Origin: Allolobophora icterica
Lineage: Eukaryota > Annelida > Clitellata > Crassiclitellata > Lumbricidae
Reading direction: 5' to 3'
NCBI GenBank assembly: GCA_963556255.1
Contig: OY744604.1
Span: 71,462,390-71,526,389, forward strand
DNA: 64,000 nt
The translations under genes and the position numbers were made by a program. Shown here in pieces: positions 32,930-44,189 of the stretch. The notes below the pieces were generated by a model, which ran no database searches, had not been told where the DNA came from, and saw only the letters and a list, made by a program, of their open reading frames with translations. The first letter of the stretch is position 1. Every line of letters begins with the position of its first letter.

Positions 32930-34503
32930 TTGTCTCCGCGGATGCTGATGTTCCTGCTGCACTATAGCTGTAGTAACGACTTGTTTGGATTAGAAAAGTC
33001 ATGTCGGTGTTTCTCTACGACTTGCAACAAGAACTGTTTCTGTTCCTCCTGATTTGTTAGGACTCCATTGAAACTCTGAATCAAAGCCACTCAGCTCTCG
33101 GCTGCATCATTGACAACTTTCAGACTTCTCACTCTCTGTTGGGCAACAATGTAGTCGTTGTCACTGCCCCATGTATCTGAATTGTTGGCTAGGAAATGTT
33201 GTGGTATATCCATTGCTGTGAATAGTTGCCTGGTGTGTTGCGACACAAAGTCAGACAGCTGCGTCTGATGTAGCGTTGTAGTGAAGGCAATGCATCGAGG
33301 ATGATCTGTTGTTTTGACAACTAGCACTGCAACCATGGCAGACTTCATATCAGCGGAAACTTCAGAGTCAAAGAAGGCGAGACCTACCAGAATTTCACTC
33401 ACTTACCAAAAGTGACCAGCAAAATGATATTATAGCAGCTTTAACAACAGCATCGTTTGTCTTCTTGTAGCTGTCTAACTCACAGAGTAACCGAAGATCA
33501 TTCCTTGGAGCAGACGAAGCACATGCACTTGTAAACCAGTCTTTCAGATAGACCTTCAGTATGAATATGCTAAATTGACCGAGAGCTGACAATCCACATA
33601 CAGTCAGTCGGAATTTGGAGCGAAAAAGGAAACCCTTCAAACTGTACATAAGCTTTGCTATCCACCTAGCTCGGTGGAAGGGTCCGGGTGACTGAATGAG
33701 TACACTCGCACTACCTGACTCGGACTCTACTCGAAGAAATAGAAGTGACAGTTGCAGAAGCTCTAGGTATTCATCCATTGGCTGAAACTCTGTTAGTTGC
33801 TGCTCAATGAACTGTATGAGGTCATCCCGAACTGGATTTTGAGCCGATGCGATAGAATCTACCTTCAATCTACTTTCGTACTCTGATCGGTCAATCGAGC
33901 CCTAATACTCGCCAAATCTCTGGAACAACTTGATGTTTGGTCTACTAGATTGTCCCATCAATGTATCAAACACCTTGGCTACCATTAGTTCCATGATTTC
34001 ATATCATTACATTTTGATAATTTATATAGCGCCTCTTCAAGAATCCTACTCAGAGGTGATGCTTTTCTTCCTAAAGTATGCAGGCGCCGGCATGAACTCC
34101 TGTGTTACTGGCTGTTATATCAAATGACATGAACTTAATACAATAAGCAAGGTTCCATTCCTGAATAAGATTAGATACGGCCGTCACCTCTGCCTGTCCA
34201 GTTCCATTTGGCAATTTCGGCACTCCCAGCAGCTTCATTGTTCTATCTCCAGACCCCAGAACTGCAAGACGATCAACTAAATTCTTTTACATTAAAGCAG
34301 GCAACAGAAGTCTGAGGTGGAATGGAATCATCATCAGGATCGCTACTGATTTTAGACTCATGTCCACGGCTGCTGCTCAACTCAGCAGTCATAGCTGATT
34401 GTTTCATCCGGTCAGCCTCCTTTGCCCTGCATCTCTCATTGTTCAATTGCTGTTTTCGATGCCTTTCTTCTTTCCGAGCCAGCACCATGTCAACTGGACC
34501 CAT
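32930..34503 (-). pseudogene. Decayed transposase-like gene of the TAGGGTG family
   Basis: Read on the - strand: a basic N-terminal helix then Ser/Asp-rich acidic linker (34503-34273); LLGVPKLPNGTGQAEV and MSFDITASNTGVHAGACIL (34270-34072); VFDTLMGQSSRPNIKLFQRF (about 33970-33910); GPFHRARWIAKLMYSLKGFL (about 33690-33630); ILVGLAFFDSEVSADMKSAM (33400-33340); VVNDAAES (33110-33090); and NQEEQKQFLLQVVEKHRHDF (about 33060-33000). I know this order from repeat-encoded, uncharacterised proteins of many invertebrates. Stops and frame changes (near 33900, 33410, 33090) and a dispersed repeat at 34005-34065 break it. The FD.TASNTG block may be part of an RNase H-like core; that is inference. Confidence 0.75.
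34005..34066 (+). repeat. Dispersed GCGC repeat copy inside the pseudogene
   Basis: ATTTTGATAATTTATATAGC then GCCTCTTCAAGAATCCTACT, nearly identical to 4080-4125. It splits the transposase-like frame. Confidence 0.8.
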
Positions 34504-34866
34504 GCTGCCACGTCTCCCATTCTCTCTCTCTCAATCTGCAGCTCAGTAATGAGTATACATAGCAGAAAAGAATGTGAATTTCAAGAACACTGTCACTGGA
34601 GGAACATTAAAATTACAATAATACTCAGTTACTCACTCAGGAATTAATTTACTCAGGTGAAGAAAAATTTGAATAAAAAAATACATTTTATCGCAACAAA
34701 CGTGCATAATATTAAAAATGTGAGCACATTGAGCTACCAGTAAACATTAATATATCTCAATGAAACTTAGCATAGTTACTATGCATCATAAAGGGAACAG
34801 AATGAGGGAGTGGGACCTGGAATATGCTAAACTGTTATTTTTTGCATTACATTGATTGGCACCCTA

Positions 34867-35310
34867 GTGGGGGTTGGAAACCCCCAACTAGGCCTATGCG
34901 AAATATGTAAACTGTTATAACTTTTGATCGGGTGGTCCGATCTGAACACATTTGGTATGTATGCATTCAGTATCAGGAGCTGATCCGAGGGGAAAGCACT
35001 CAGATCAAGAAAATGAGAATTCTGGAAGCGTGGGGGTTGGAAACCCCCAACTAGCCTATGCGAAATATGTAAACTGTTATAACTTTTGATCGGGTGGTCC
35101 GATCTGAACACATTTGGTATGTATGGATTCAGTATCAGGAGCTAGTCCAAGGGGAAAGCACTCAGATAAAAAAAATGAGACTTCTGGAAGCGTGGGGGTT
35201 CGAAACCCCCAACTAGGCCTATGCGAAATATGTAAACTGTTATAACTTTTGATCGGGTGGTCCGATCTGAACAAATTTGGTATGTATGGATTCAGTATCA
35301 GAAACTGTCA
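34867..35310 (+). repeat. 162-bp satellite array, right part
   Basis: Continuation of the array at 30790-31170 after the inserted transposon; units start at about 34983 and 35144. Confidence 0.9.
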
Positions 35311-35477
35311 ATTATATTAACATGCATATTGCTCATAAAAGCAGTGATGTTGCCGGTATTGGTGTATATCCACAAAAATAGAGAAAGGTTCATAAGAAAG
35401 TTGCTAATTAACCGGCTATAACAAATCGAACGTACATATGGTAAGCATTGCATATTGTTCTTATCCAGCTACTTCGC

Positions 35478-36930
35478 TCATGTGCGCTTGCACAGACGTT
35501 TGCACTTCAATTTTGCCTTCATGCACTTGCACAGAGAGCAGGTACTTGCGCAAGTGCACTTCACATCTAGGTGGAATACATCCCTGGCGAGGGGCACATC
35601 CTTTTCATCAGGGAACTTATCGTCGGATATCTTTTCCGACAGGAATGAGAACAGTTCCTTCTTGTTATCAACGTTAGCCAGGGACTTCTGCCAATTTCCT
35701 GGGACTTCGACAGTAGCAGATACGCGTTGTCGGGTGCCTGTTCCTAGTTTTCCCTTGTCTCTCCTTTTATTGTCAGTGCACGATTCTGGTCCCAGACAAT
35801 GTCTACTCTTGACGATTGTTTCAATTCGTGGCAAACTCATGGGCAGAAAAACTTGTGAAAATATGAATCAAAGGTCGTGCCTTGGATATTTGTACCAGGA
35901 ACTGAATGTATCAGTACTCCACCGTCAATAAATATATGAAGTCGAGAAAATCTGGCGCAACTAGCTGCTCATCGACAGAAATGGCGCTACTCGTACTGGC
36001 TTCCATGATATATACCAACAAATCAGACTGTACAGAAGTTGAGGGACCCTGCGGATGACAACGCAGGTGGGTTTGGAGAAAATTCGTGACGAACAAATTC
36101 CTCCAAATTCCCCCCTCGGCTGTCTAGTACAACAAAAGCTTGGCCATAAAGCCCTGAGCGATCTTTGTAATGTTGCATTTTCAGCTTCATTGCTGTCTTC
36201 CTCTGCGTTTTCTTATGGAACAACAGTAAGTTGTTTCTCTTGATGGGTGCTGTCAGAAGTGTTTCACTTGAGTCAGGCACACTCTTCCTGAAGTTGTTGT
36301 ACTGGTTTTGTTCCAATGACTCGACTTCGTGGACAGATTGGGCAGCAGCCGCAGACTCACATACCTGGTTTTCTAACGTTACCAGGTCTTCACTGTCCTC
36401 CTCAAAAGGATTCCCCTTGCTCATCAACACCTCCGTCAGGTCTTTGACATTGCCCTGAAATTGTTGCTGAGATGCATATACCTCCTCATGATGAGGGAGT
36501 TCTTCATCATCAATGTTGTGTTCACCACTAAACTGTCCAACGATACGGCAGATTTCCAGGTCAGTCACGATCCAGCGTTCTAGCATGGAAGAGTTCACTG
36601 TGAGACTGATCATGCCAACAACTCCTTCCACTCGTTTGTTGGCTTACTTCGAGTTATCATCCAGTGTCCCTTGTCAAACTCTACCTTGATACTGTATTGG
36701 AGAACTTCCAGGTCTGGGATACGGATTGGCATCCATCTGCCGAAATTCTGGTGATCGAGAACAAAGAAAAGAGGTACAACTTAAGCTTCCGCAGGGTAGT
36801 GATCATGAGTTGAAACTTTCGTTCTGGATGTGCCCAGATGAACATGAATATGATCTGTTGATACTTGTGTATGAGTAACCAGAACTTGAATGTTGGTCCT
36901 GTTGAGAAGTTACCACGACCCAATCGTCAA
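35478..36930 (-). pseudogene. Uncharacterised repeat-encoded protein, decayed
   Basis: The - strand fragment 36631-36023 encodes GMISLTVNSSMLERWIVTDL, GNPFEEDSEDLVTLENQVCE, IKRNNLLLFHKKTQRKTAMK and GLYGQAFVVLDSRGGNLEEF. Fragment 35840-35478 encodes RVSATVEVPGNWQKSLANVD, NKKELFSFLSEKI and a Cys-rich tail (CTCASTCSLCKCMKAKLKCK). I recognise this block order from uncharacterised, multi-copy proteins in cnidarian and other invertebrate genomes. The part between the two fragments and everything after FPDEK except the Cys tail is missing. It would be the gene carried by the long-TIR element. Confidence 0.65.
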
Positions 36931-37294
36931 AGGTCATCTCGATTCCGAAGACTTTTCTGTCCCGAAGATGTCAGGGAAGGTCTACTGCATTTTTTGGAGA
37001 GGTCATAAAGTGGTTGGTCCACTACCAACACAGGGACTTGGTGTGGGTTGAGGTGCTCAGTTGAGTGCTTCACTAGGTCCATTCCATGTTGAATCATTTC
37101 TGGAGTGGCTGATTTCTAATGGAAAAGTGACAGGAGGGCTTCATTGAATTTTTCCGGTTATCCAGCAGCATCTGATGGATGTGGGCGTCCACACGAATTT
37201 TTAGAGGAGATTTTTATGGGGGCAAAATTTTTTAGAGGGGTGGGCAAAATAACGAAAAATTATCAAGGGCTTTACCTAAATAATTAAGTGTATT

Positions 37295-37597
37295 GAAAGT
37301 CATTAAGGGACTGTTGTAATAATCAATAATCATAATGATCAAAAGATTTTATTTATAAAAATATTTGTAAAATTAAGGAGGTAAATGTCCCCTACGAAAG
37401 TCATTAAGGGACTGTTGTAATAATCAATAATCATAATGATCAAAAGATTTTATTTATAAAAATATTTGTAAAATTAAGGAGGTAAATGTCCCCTACGAAA
37501 GTCATTAAGGGACTGTTGTAATAATCAATAATCATAATGATCAAAAGATTTTATTTATAAAAATATTTGTAAAATTAAGGAGGTAAATGTCCCCTAC
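37295..37597. repeat. 101-bp tandem repeat, three identical units
   Basis: Units start GAAAGTCATTAAGGGACTGT at 37295, 37396 and 37497 and end CCCCTAC. They look identical, so the expansion is recent. Confidence 0.97.
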
Positions 37598-37639
37598 GAA
37601 CGCCAATGCTGATGGAGCAGCATCGAATGAATACAATGC

Positions 37640-38245
37640 CATAGGGAGAAAATTAACTGAGATTTTTTTAGGATTTTCAGTCATGAGGCGTAATGTTAAA
37701 AACAGAAATTGGCAGTCATCTTGGAATTTTTGGCATACGAGAATATTCAAAACACCAATTTTTTGACTTCATGTGATTCATCATTCAGTATTAGCTTTAT
37801 AAAATTGCAATAAATGTTTTAACACAAATGAGCTTTTTAAAAAACCAAAGTGTATGCCTATTTCACGATTTTCGATGGCGGCCATTTTGAAAATTAGGCC
37901 AAAACACCCTTCCTCATCTGAGTTCATGGAATTTCAAGCTCATCTTTTTCACAGTCCAACAATACCATAGGGAGAAAACTTACAGAGATATTTATTTGAG
38001 GGATTTCAATAGCCACTTCAGTTGTGAGGCGTAATGCTAAAAAGAATTGGCAGCCATCTTGAAATTTTTGGCATACCAGAATATATTCGAAACATCAATA
38101 TTTTGACTTCATGTGGTTCCTTATTCAGTAATAGCTTTATAAAATTGCAATAACAGTTTTAATACGCATGAACATTTACAAAAAAACAAAGTGTATGCCT
38201 ATTTCACGATTTCCGATGGCGGCCATTTTGAAAATTGGGCCAAAG
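37640..38245. repeat. About 310-bp tandem duplication, two diverged units
   Basis: CCATAGGGAGAAAA..GAGGCGTAATG..GGCATAC..TTGACTTCATGTG..GTGTATGCCTATTTCACGAT..GGCGGCCATTTTGAAAATT appears at 37640-37905 and again at 37965-38245. Just inside the right terminal repeat of the long-TIR element. Confidence 0.85.
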
Positions 38246-38374
38246 TACCAATTTCTCATCTGAGTCCTTTCCCCTCGGATCAAAATTGGTCTACATACAC
38301 TTACCCTCAAATTAGTAATGCAAACGAAACTTTCACATCAATTTGAAATGACTGAGTGTTCGGGAACCCCACTA

Positions 38375-38801
38375 TAAGTCAGAGTGGGTCCAAAAGGAGC
38401 AGCCAGTTCATCACAAGCAGTAGAACGAAAGATTTCAATGGCCAGCCGAACCTGAAATGGGGCAGCACAGTTCACGTAAATTGCAAAGGACAGTCTTCAA
38501 TTGATATCGCCAAAGAAAAACCATCGAAATCTTAAATTCAATACGCTCAAAAGGCTAAAGCGTTACCTCTAAGAACGAAATACTATGATTGAAATTGTTT
38601 ATCGGTATAGAATTAGGATTTTCCAGACTGTGTGTGTTGAATATGATCAACCTTTAGAAATGCAGTTTGAATGCGAATCTAATTTCATCGTAACAAGTAT
38701 AGGCAATTAGGTCAGCGTTTTGCAGTTCTATTTAAGGATTAGCGTAACTGTTTACAAAGCACTGCATAGAATCTTCGTTTTCATTGGTATACATCTTAAG
38801 T
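38375..38801. other. Spacer between two transposons
   Basis: No ORF or repeat recognised. Confidence 0.4.
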
Positions 38802-39025
38802 CTTAAGTCCAGGCTTGGACTGGCCCACCGGGATACCGGGAAATTCCCGGTGGGCCGGTCACCCAGGCTTGGACGCTAAAAAAGAAAGAAATATGAGTTT
38901 AAAATATTATTATATTCTAGTTCTAATTCCTAATATACCAAGAAACTTGCACTGCCATGTGAAACGTGCGGCTTCGTTCGTGGTAATGTTCACTTTAACT
39001 CACCGTTGATTATAGCGCATGCAAT

Positions 39026-39305
39026 CAGGCCCGGCTCACGGCATTTGGCGGCCCTAGGCAAAAACTTATGATTAAAACTTAACGGTGAACCCTACCTTAA
39101 TAGAACATAATTTATTGCACCAACACTATAAATACTTCCATCTAGCAAATAATAAGATTTAATTAAAAAATAATCCAACGTTTCATTTATGAATTTCAGA
39201 AATTATTATTTTTTATTTATTTCGGAAAAATGGGAAATTGGCCTCCCCTAAAAATCGGCGGCCCTAGGCGGCTGCCTAGTTTGCCTAACGGACGAACCGG
39301 GCCTG
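39026..39305. mobile_element. 280-bp hAT-like MITE, TSD CATGCAAT
   Basis: The left end CAGGCCCGGCTCA and right end (reverse complement CAGGCCCGGTTCG) are flanked by perfect CATGCAAT. Subterminal TTGGCGGCCCTAGGC also appears near the right end as CGGCGGCCCTAGGC. It inserted into one copy of a tandem repeat, and the other copy (39353-39400) keeps the empty site. Confidence 0.95.
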
Positions 39306-39589
39306 CATGCAATAAAGAAACAGATTTGATCGATTTCTTGTTGCCTACAGATGTTCACTTTAACTCACCGTTGATCATAGCGCATGCAATAAATAAACAG
39401 ATTTGACCGATTTCTTGTAGCCTACAGATGTGATCGATTTCTTGTATACCCTACACAGACATGCTACAACACGCTTTCATTAGGCCCTATATTTCTGAAT
39501 CAAACAAATTTAACAATCCCACATAGACATGCTACAACATGGTTTCATGATATTTCTGAATAAAACTAATTTAACAATGATGTCCGGTG

Positions 39590-41575
39590 CAGAGCGAAAA
39601 CTCTCTTAGATTCTTTGACAAGTTTTGAATTTCTTTGACAGCGCAATTGTTGTTGAAAGTGTTAGAACACACAACTCCATTATCTCAATATTTTCAAACA
39701 AACGGCATGGTCATCCTACAAGCCTATAAGATAGTTCAAAAATACTATCAATAAATTAAGCCAAATGCATCTAACTTTTGATGTAATTTTTGAAGCAGCT
39801 ATACACAGTTTTCAAGTGGCGTACCGAACGGGGGGCAGAGGGGGCGAGTCGCCCCGGGCGGCACTTTTCTAGGGGCGGCAAAATAGGGTAAAAGAAAAAG
39901 AAAAAGAGTGAATTTTGGATATAAAAAGGAAAAAGTAGGAGAGAAAAAAAGAAAAAGAAGGAAAGAAAGAAACTGTCATTTTAGTCAAGTCAGCGTGGCT
40001 TCCGTTGATCGTTAGGGGCGACATCACACTCTCTACATTAAACACTAAACGGAATTGCAGTAAAGGAAGCAGAATCGCATTATCTAGTAAACAGCTAGAG
40101 TAACAGACTACATACAGCATACTTTAAAGTATATTCTTGTTTTTTGCCGCCCTTCATAATCATTATATATATATATACACACACACATATATATCATATG
40201 TATAGGTATCTACACGAATTAATTACTTAGAATAAAATTTAATCACAAACTATCAATATCGCCACCACAGCATTTCACCACCTCTATAGTTTAGACCTCT
40301 TTTTAAAATTAATATTAAAATTTTATCTGGTTTTACCAGAAATTGACTGCATTATTTTGTCATTAATTTTGAGATGATCACTTATTGAAGTCTTATTCTT
40401 TCAACATATCACAGTGAGTCAGCGACAGTCGTAGGTCATGCAATAAAATGTTTTAAATTATTTAATAAAATACATTTCAGTAAGTTGAAAATGTATAGCT
40501 AAAACGGATAATTACAAAATAAATACAGTGAAAAGTGAAAAGGACCCTATAAATTGCACAAATAAAATTGAATAGCCTATGTAATATGATCGTTATGCAA
40601 TATCTTCGAGAAAATAGCATATAGAAAATTAAGTGTCCAAGGGCGGAATATTGGGCCCTCGCCCCGGGCGGCATTTCAGCTCCGTACGCCACTGCAGTTT
40701 TCAGAACTTGCTAACAGTGAATTAGATATAAGAAATCTCGACATTGATTTTGAGACTGCTTTGAAACAGAAAAGAATCAGATATTAAAAAATTGCCAGGT
40801 GATTCTGCTAAAGACCAGCCAAATGAAAATGCGAAAGATAAATTTCGAGTAAATGTTCACAACATGGTAGGCCTAATGGATCAAGTTATTAGTAGTCTGA
40901 AACAGAGATTCTCCGAGCACGGTAATCTTTATGCTGATTTGTCTTGTTTAGATCCAAACAATTTTGCAGAAATTTCAGAATAAGGATTCCCAGTGATGGA
41001 TTAGGTACAGCACCTGAGTGAATTGATAAAAATGTGATTACAGATTGACAAAAGAGCAACTGCAAAGTGAATTAGTGGACTTTGCCAGAAAATGAGACTA
41101 TATTTTGCTATATGACATTGAAATAACAGACACAGTCTCAGAAAACGCCAAGCAGTCTGAATCCATACGAAGTGAAACAATCCCAATTACAGAAAACAGC
41201 AGCAGGAACAGAAATCAACGAAAATCTTGAAGAAAATATATAGTTTCTGTTACCACGTTCGCCTCAAGTTCAATTTTCATAGTCTGGCTTATTCACGTTT
41301 GTTTTTGGCTTACAAATTCGTCTTGACATTATGCTCATCACAAGTTTCTTTTCGAAATTGAAATACATTTTGAACAGATTAAGAGATTTGCTAAGTCAGT
41401 GCATGAAGTTTATAGTCATGCTGATGGCTTGTGAAAAGGACCTTCTTCTCGGAATTAATAATGATGAAATCCTTGACTTTTTTGCCTCAACTTATGATAC
41501 GATGAAAAAATGCTATACTAAGTGCTTGTGTGAAGTTGTTTTTTCTAATTCTATCACGATGTTAAGTTTTTGAAA
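39590..41575 (+). pseudogene. ZMYM1-like hAT transposase, decayed and interrupted
   Basis: Fragments in order: TPLSQYFQTNGMVILQAYKI (about 39672-39731), a break at the nested MITE, DSAKDQPNENAKDKFRVNVH and LKQRFSEHGNLYADLSCLDP (40801-40960), and the C-terminal dimerisation region SFFSKLKYILNRLRDLLSQC followed by CEKDLLLGINNDEILDFFAS (41335-41500). This is the order of ZMYM1/DUF4371-type hAT transposases. Internal stops and a large deletion between 40985 and 41330 make it non-functional. Confidence 0.88.
39814..40694. mobile_element. 881-bp hAT-like element, TSD CAGTTTTC
   Basis: The left end AAGTGGCGTAC and right end (reverse complement CAGTGGCGTAC) are flanked by perfect CAGTTTTC (39806-39813 and 40695-40702). 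Subterminal GTCGCCCCGGGCGGCA occurs at both ends (GCCCCGGGCGGCAT on the right). It interrupts the transposase pseudogene cleanly. No coding. Confidence 0.93.
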
Positions 41576-42335
41576 TAAACTAAACTGTTCACTGTGCACT
41601 ACACAATGTAACAGTTGGTTCCAAATATAATTACCGATTTACGACAAATGAAAAATTAAAATGTATATGACATTGTGTTAATTTCTTAATCTTCTAAATT
41701 TAACAATATTATGCCATTTGGCCCAATAATAACTAAAAATGTCCTCCATTTTATGTTAAATGTTACAAAAAGCATTGGCAGGCACCACAAAGGCCCCCTA
41801 TCCTGAAAGGTTTCGTGCCTTCGGCACTCGATTATGTGGGCCGCCCCGACCAAATTTCCCGGGCCGCTTTTGCAAGCCCTGCTTAAGTCTCAATCTCATA
41901 CCACTCATCTTTAGAAATATTTACCTCAGACTATCAAAGCCCGAACAGAGGTACGTGAAACGAAATGGCGACCACTTAAACGGACAGGGCAATGACGAAT
42001 TTAGCCCGAAAGTCTCAAAAAAATATATATAGGGACCTGCGAATCACAAATTTTCAGTCGAATCGAATCTCGAATCGAATCGGAGGTAAAGATTCGAATT
42101 CGAATCGAATCTTGATTCGAATCAGCGGGTACCAGTTTCATATTAATGAAGCTTGATTGCACAGGCGTACCACAGTATCAATAACTTTTCTGCAGTTTAA
42201 AATCAATTAAACTAAACATTAAGCTCTTTTTACAGAATTAAAAATAACACAAAGAGTTAATTAAGTATATTCTTTGTGCCAATCGCATAGCCGCACTTTG
42301 GTGTACATACATCTTAGCGGAGTCTATGCATTATG

Positions 42336-42803
42336 CAGAGCTTCTCATTTGAGGCGAGCGATCGATTGCTCTCCTTGGTCGCTCGCCTACCAAAGGTCCC
42401 GGCGAGCGGTACATCGCTCGCCTTGCCGGAGGTGTCACACAGTCGGTCATCGTTCGATGAGCTTAAGTTAGACTCCAAGACGATAGACGGAACTGGAAGC
42501 AGACAATTATTTTATTTATCTAATTTACATTACATTAATTTATTTACTTGCGGCAGCGGTGAATGCGTGCCGCGACCTAATGACTGCTGAGTGATCACTT
42601 TAAGTTCATACGATATGATTGGCCATAACAACACGGTCGACACCTCACGCCGCATGACTTCATTCGTAAAGTCATTAATTATATGCAGCTATATAAAATA
42701 GGCTGTACACAAAAGCTCTAGAGGTCGACCGCGCATCGCTTACCTAATCAATCCAGCGCGATCGATTTTCAAACCGCCGACTATTTTCAAATGAGAAGCT
42801 CTG
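42336..42803. mobile_element. Possible nested MITE, CAGAGCTTCTCATTTGA ends
   Basis: CAGAGCTTCTCATTTGA at 42336 and its reverse complement ending at 42803 form a 17-bp perfect inverted repeat; inner GAGCGATCGATTG and GATCGATTTTC also pair partly. No clear target duplication was found, so the boundaries may differ. Confidence 0.55.
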
Positions 42804-42943
42804 AGTAGGCCTATAGCATTCTAATAAACCATTTTCAGAGGGTTTGCTGTCGTCGCGTGCCGCGTTTCACGCAGAAATTCAACAACCAATCCACACGCAG
42901 TAAATAATTAGACCAATTAGTTTACAGCAAATTACGTCAAGGG

Positions 42944-43662
42944 TGTCGCGTGAGGAGATCGACGACAACGACGAGATGTCATTATCATCATGATGGAGTC
43001 GTCGTTGGCGGTCGAGATGGAATGATGACGGACGAAAGCCAGTCTCCACTTGGTCAACAATGAAGGCAGCGAGGCCGAGGTGTAATCGGACACCACACAG
43101 CCAAGGTGTAATAGGACACCTCGCGGCTAAGGTGAAACCAGACACCGCCCGCGCTGCAGGCGAGCGACGACCCGCGTCTCGAAGAGCAATCTGACACTAA
43201 TTGGCGATAGTATGACGTGGGGAGGGGGCGGACCGACGGACGCTGGAGTTCCTACTTAACAGAAGGAAAAGGAGAATACGGGACTTGTACTACTGACGAG
43301 CGCGACGTGTGAACAGCGGTCGAGCGATCAACAGCGAGAGGAACGACCAGCGGCGGCAGAGTAAAGTCCGTCAGATTGAGAGACTGACGCGAAGAACGAT
43401 CTGTAGTTAGGCTGTACGAAGCAACATTGAGATAGTCCGATTTAATATCTAAACGCTTTAATACTACGTGGAAGCTCCCGTAGAGTTATTGTATATATTT
43501 GTTTCTTTAATTAAATTCATTTATTAATTAAACAAAGTTCGTCGTGAATCTTCTATAGAAAAGTTAGGCACGTTAAATAAAAGTGCAAGTAAAAGAACAA
43601 GCGAGTCGAGGGTCGACATCAACACACGGCAAACACACGACAGGCCACATTCGATCGCGACA
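42944..43662 (+). repeat. 5' LTR (719 bp)
   Basis: TGTCGCGTGAGG to GATCGCGACA. It contains repeats of GGTGTAAT(C/A)GGACACC. AATAAA (AAATAAAAG) near 43575 is a possible poly(A) signal. Confidence 0.95.
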
Positions 43663-43680
43663 TTGGCGCAGTCGACAGGG
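43663..43680 (+). other. Primer binding site
   Basis: TTGGCGCAGTCGACAGGG directly follows the 5' LTR; TGGCGCAGTCG is a common PBS in animal Ty3/gypsy elements. Confidence 0.75.
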
Positions 43681-43965
43681 TTTTCAACCGAAGACGTCAC
43701 GACCAAGAGCGGAACCGGAAACGGAAGAGAGGAATCTCAACAGATCGGGACCAGCGGCGAATACAACCCTTCGCAACTGGAGAAATCGAGTGCCGGACTC
43801 CGGAGACGAAGGACTCGAAGGAACCGACAGCAACAGGCAAGGACGAGGAACAAGAGCGCCGACGGACGACCGACCATCGCTAGCAACGACGGACGGGAGT
43901 GGCAACGGAGGACAGCGGATCAGCCAAGATACCAAAAGACGGAGCACGCTCGACGTATTCAGAGG

Positions 43966-44171
43966 GTAAGTCCTTACTGGTAGTCGTGGTAATCTGTGAG
44001 GTTGCGGTTGAGGTCTGGATGAGGATTGGTGTGCGAATAGCCGAGGCTTTTGCGTAGCTCCTTTTGCTCAGTTCTGTTCTTGTTGTATTTTGGTAGAATT
44101 TTAGGACATTGTTTTCTTTGATTTCTGACCAGCGGTGACTCTCCTCTAACTTACTTATCTTTTTCTCTTAG
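43966..44171 (+). other. Candidate intron in the retroelement leader
   Basis: Donor CAGAGG|GTAAGT and acceptor TATCTTTTTCTCTTAG bracket 206 bp. The leader upstream (43663-43965) contains no ATG, and after removal of the intron the first ATG is 44190, the start of the Gag-like ORF. Confidence 0.5.
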
Positions 44172-44189
44172 TGAGCGGACTGTTGGAAG

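Larger units (their letters stand above)
31171..34866 (-). mobile_element. TAGGGTG-ended DNA transposon, TSD GTGGGGGT
   Basis: The left end TAGGGTGCCACTCAA and right end (reverse complement TAGGGTGCCAATCAA) are flanked by perfect GTGGGGGT (31163-31170 and 34867-34874). It sits inside the 162-bp satellite and carries a decayed transposase-like gene on the - strand. The same protein family occurs in the TAGGGTG-ended element at 57658-61693. The superfamily is unclear; 8-bp duplications occur in hAT, P, Merlin and KDZ-type elements. Confidence 0.85.
30687..38374 (-). mobile_element. Long-TIR element (about 130-bp ends), host of nested insertion
   Basis: The left 30687-30820 and right 38240-38374 are inverted repeats: both ends read TAGTGGGG outermost, then TCATTTCAA(G/A)TTGATGTGAA, AATTTGA(A/G)GGTAAG and CCGAGGGGAAAG inward. 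Flanking bases allow a TA or TAA duplication. The interior holds a 162-bp satellite, a decayed uncharacterised protein on the - strand, a 101-bp tandem repeat, and the younger 31171-34866 transposon. Superfamily not identified. Confidence 0.65.
38810..41881 (+). mobile_element. ZMYM1-type hAT transposon, TSD CTTAAGTC
   Basis: The left end CAGGCTTGGACTGGCCCACC and right end (reverse complement CAGGGCTTGCAAAAGCGGCC) are flanked by perfect CTTAAGTC (38802-38809 and 41882-41889). A hairpin of GGCCCACCGGGA and TCCCGGTGGGCC lies just inside the left end. It carries a decayed ZMYM1-like hAT transposase and two nested MITEs. Without the MITEs the element is about 1.9 kb. Confidence 0.92.

Noticed and set aside
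43583..43983. ORFs in the leader of the second LTR element
   Set aside because: They begin with non-ATG codons, overlap LTR and PBS, and do not join to Gag in phase.
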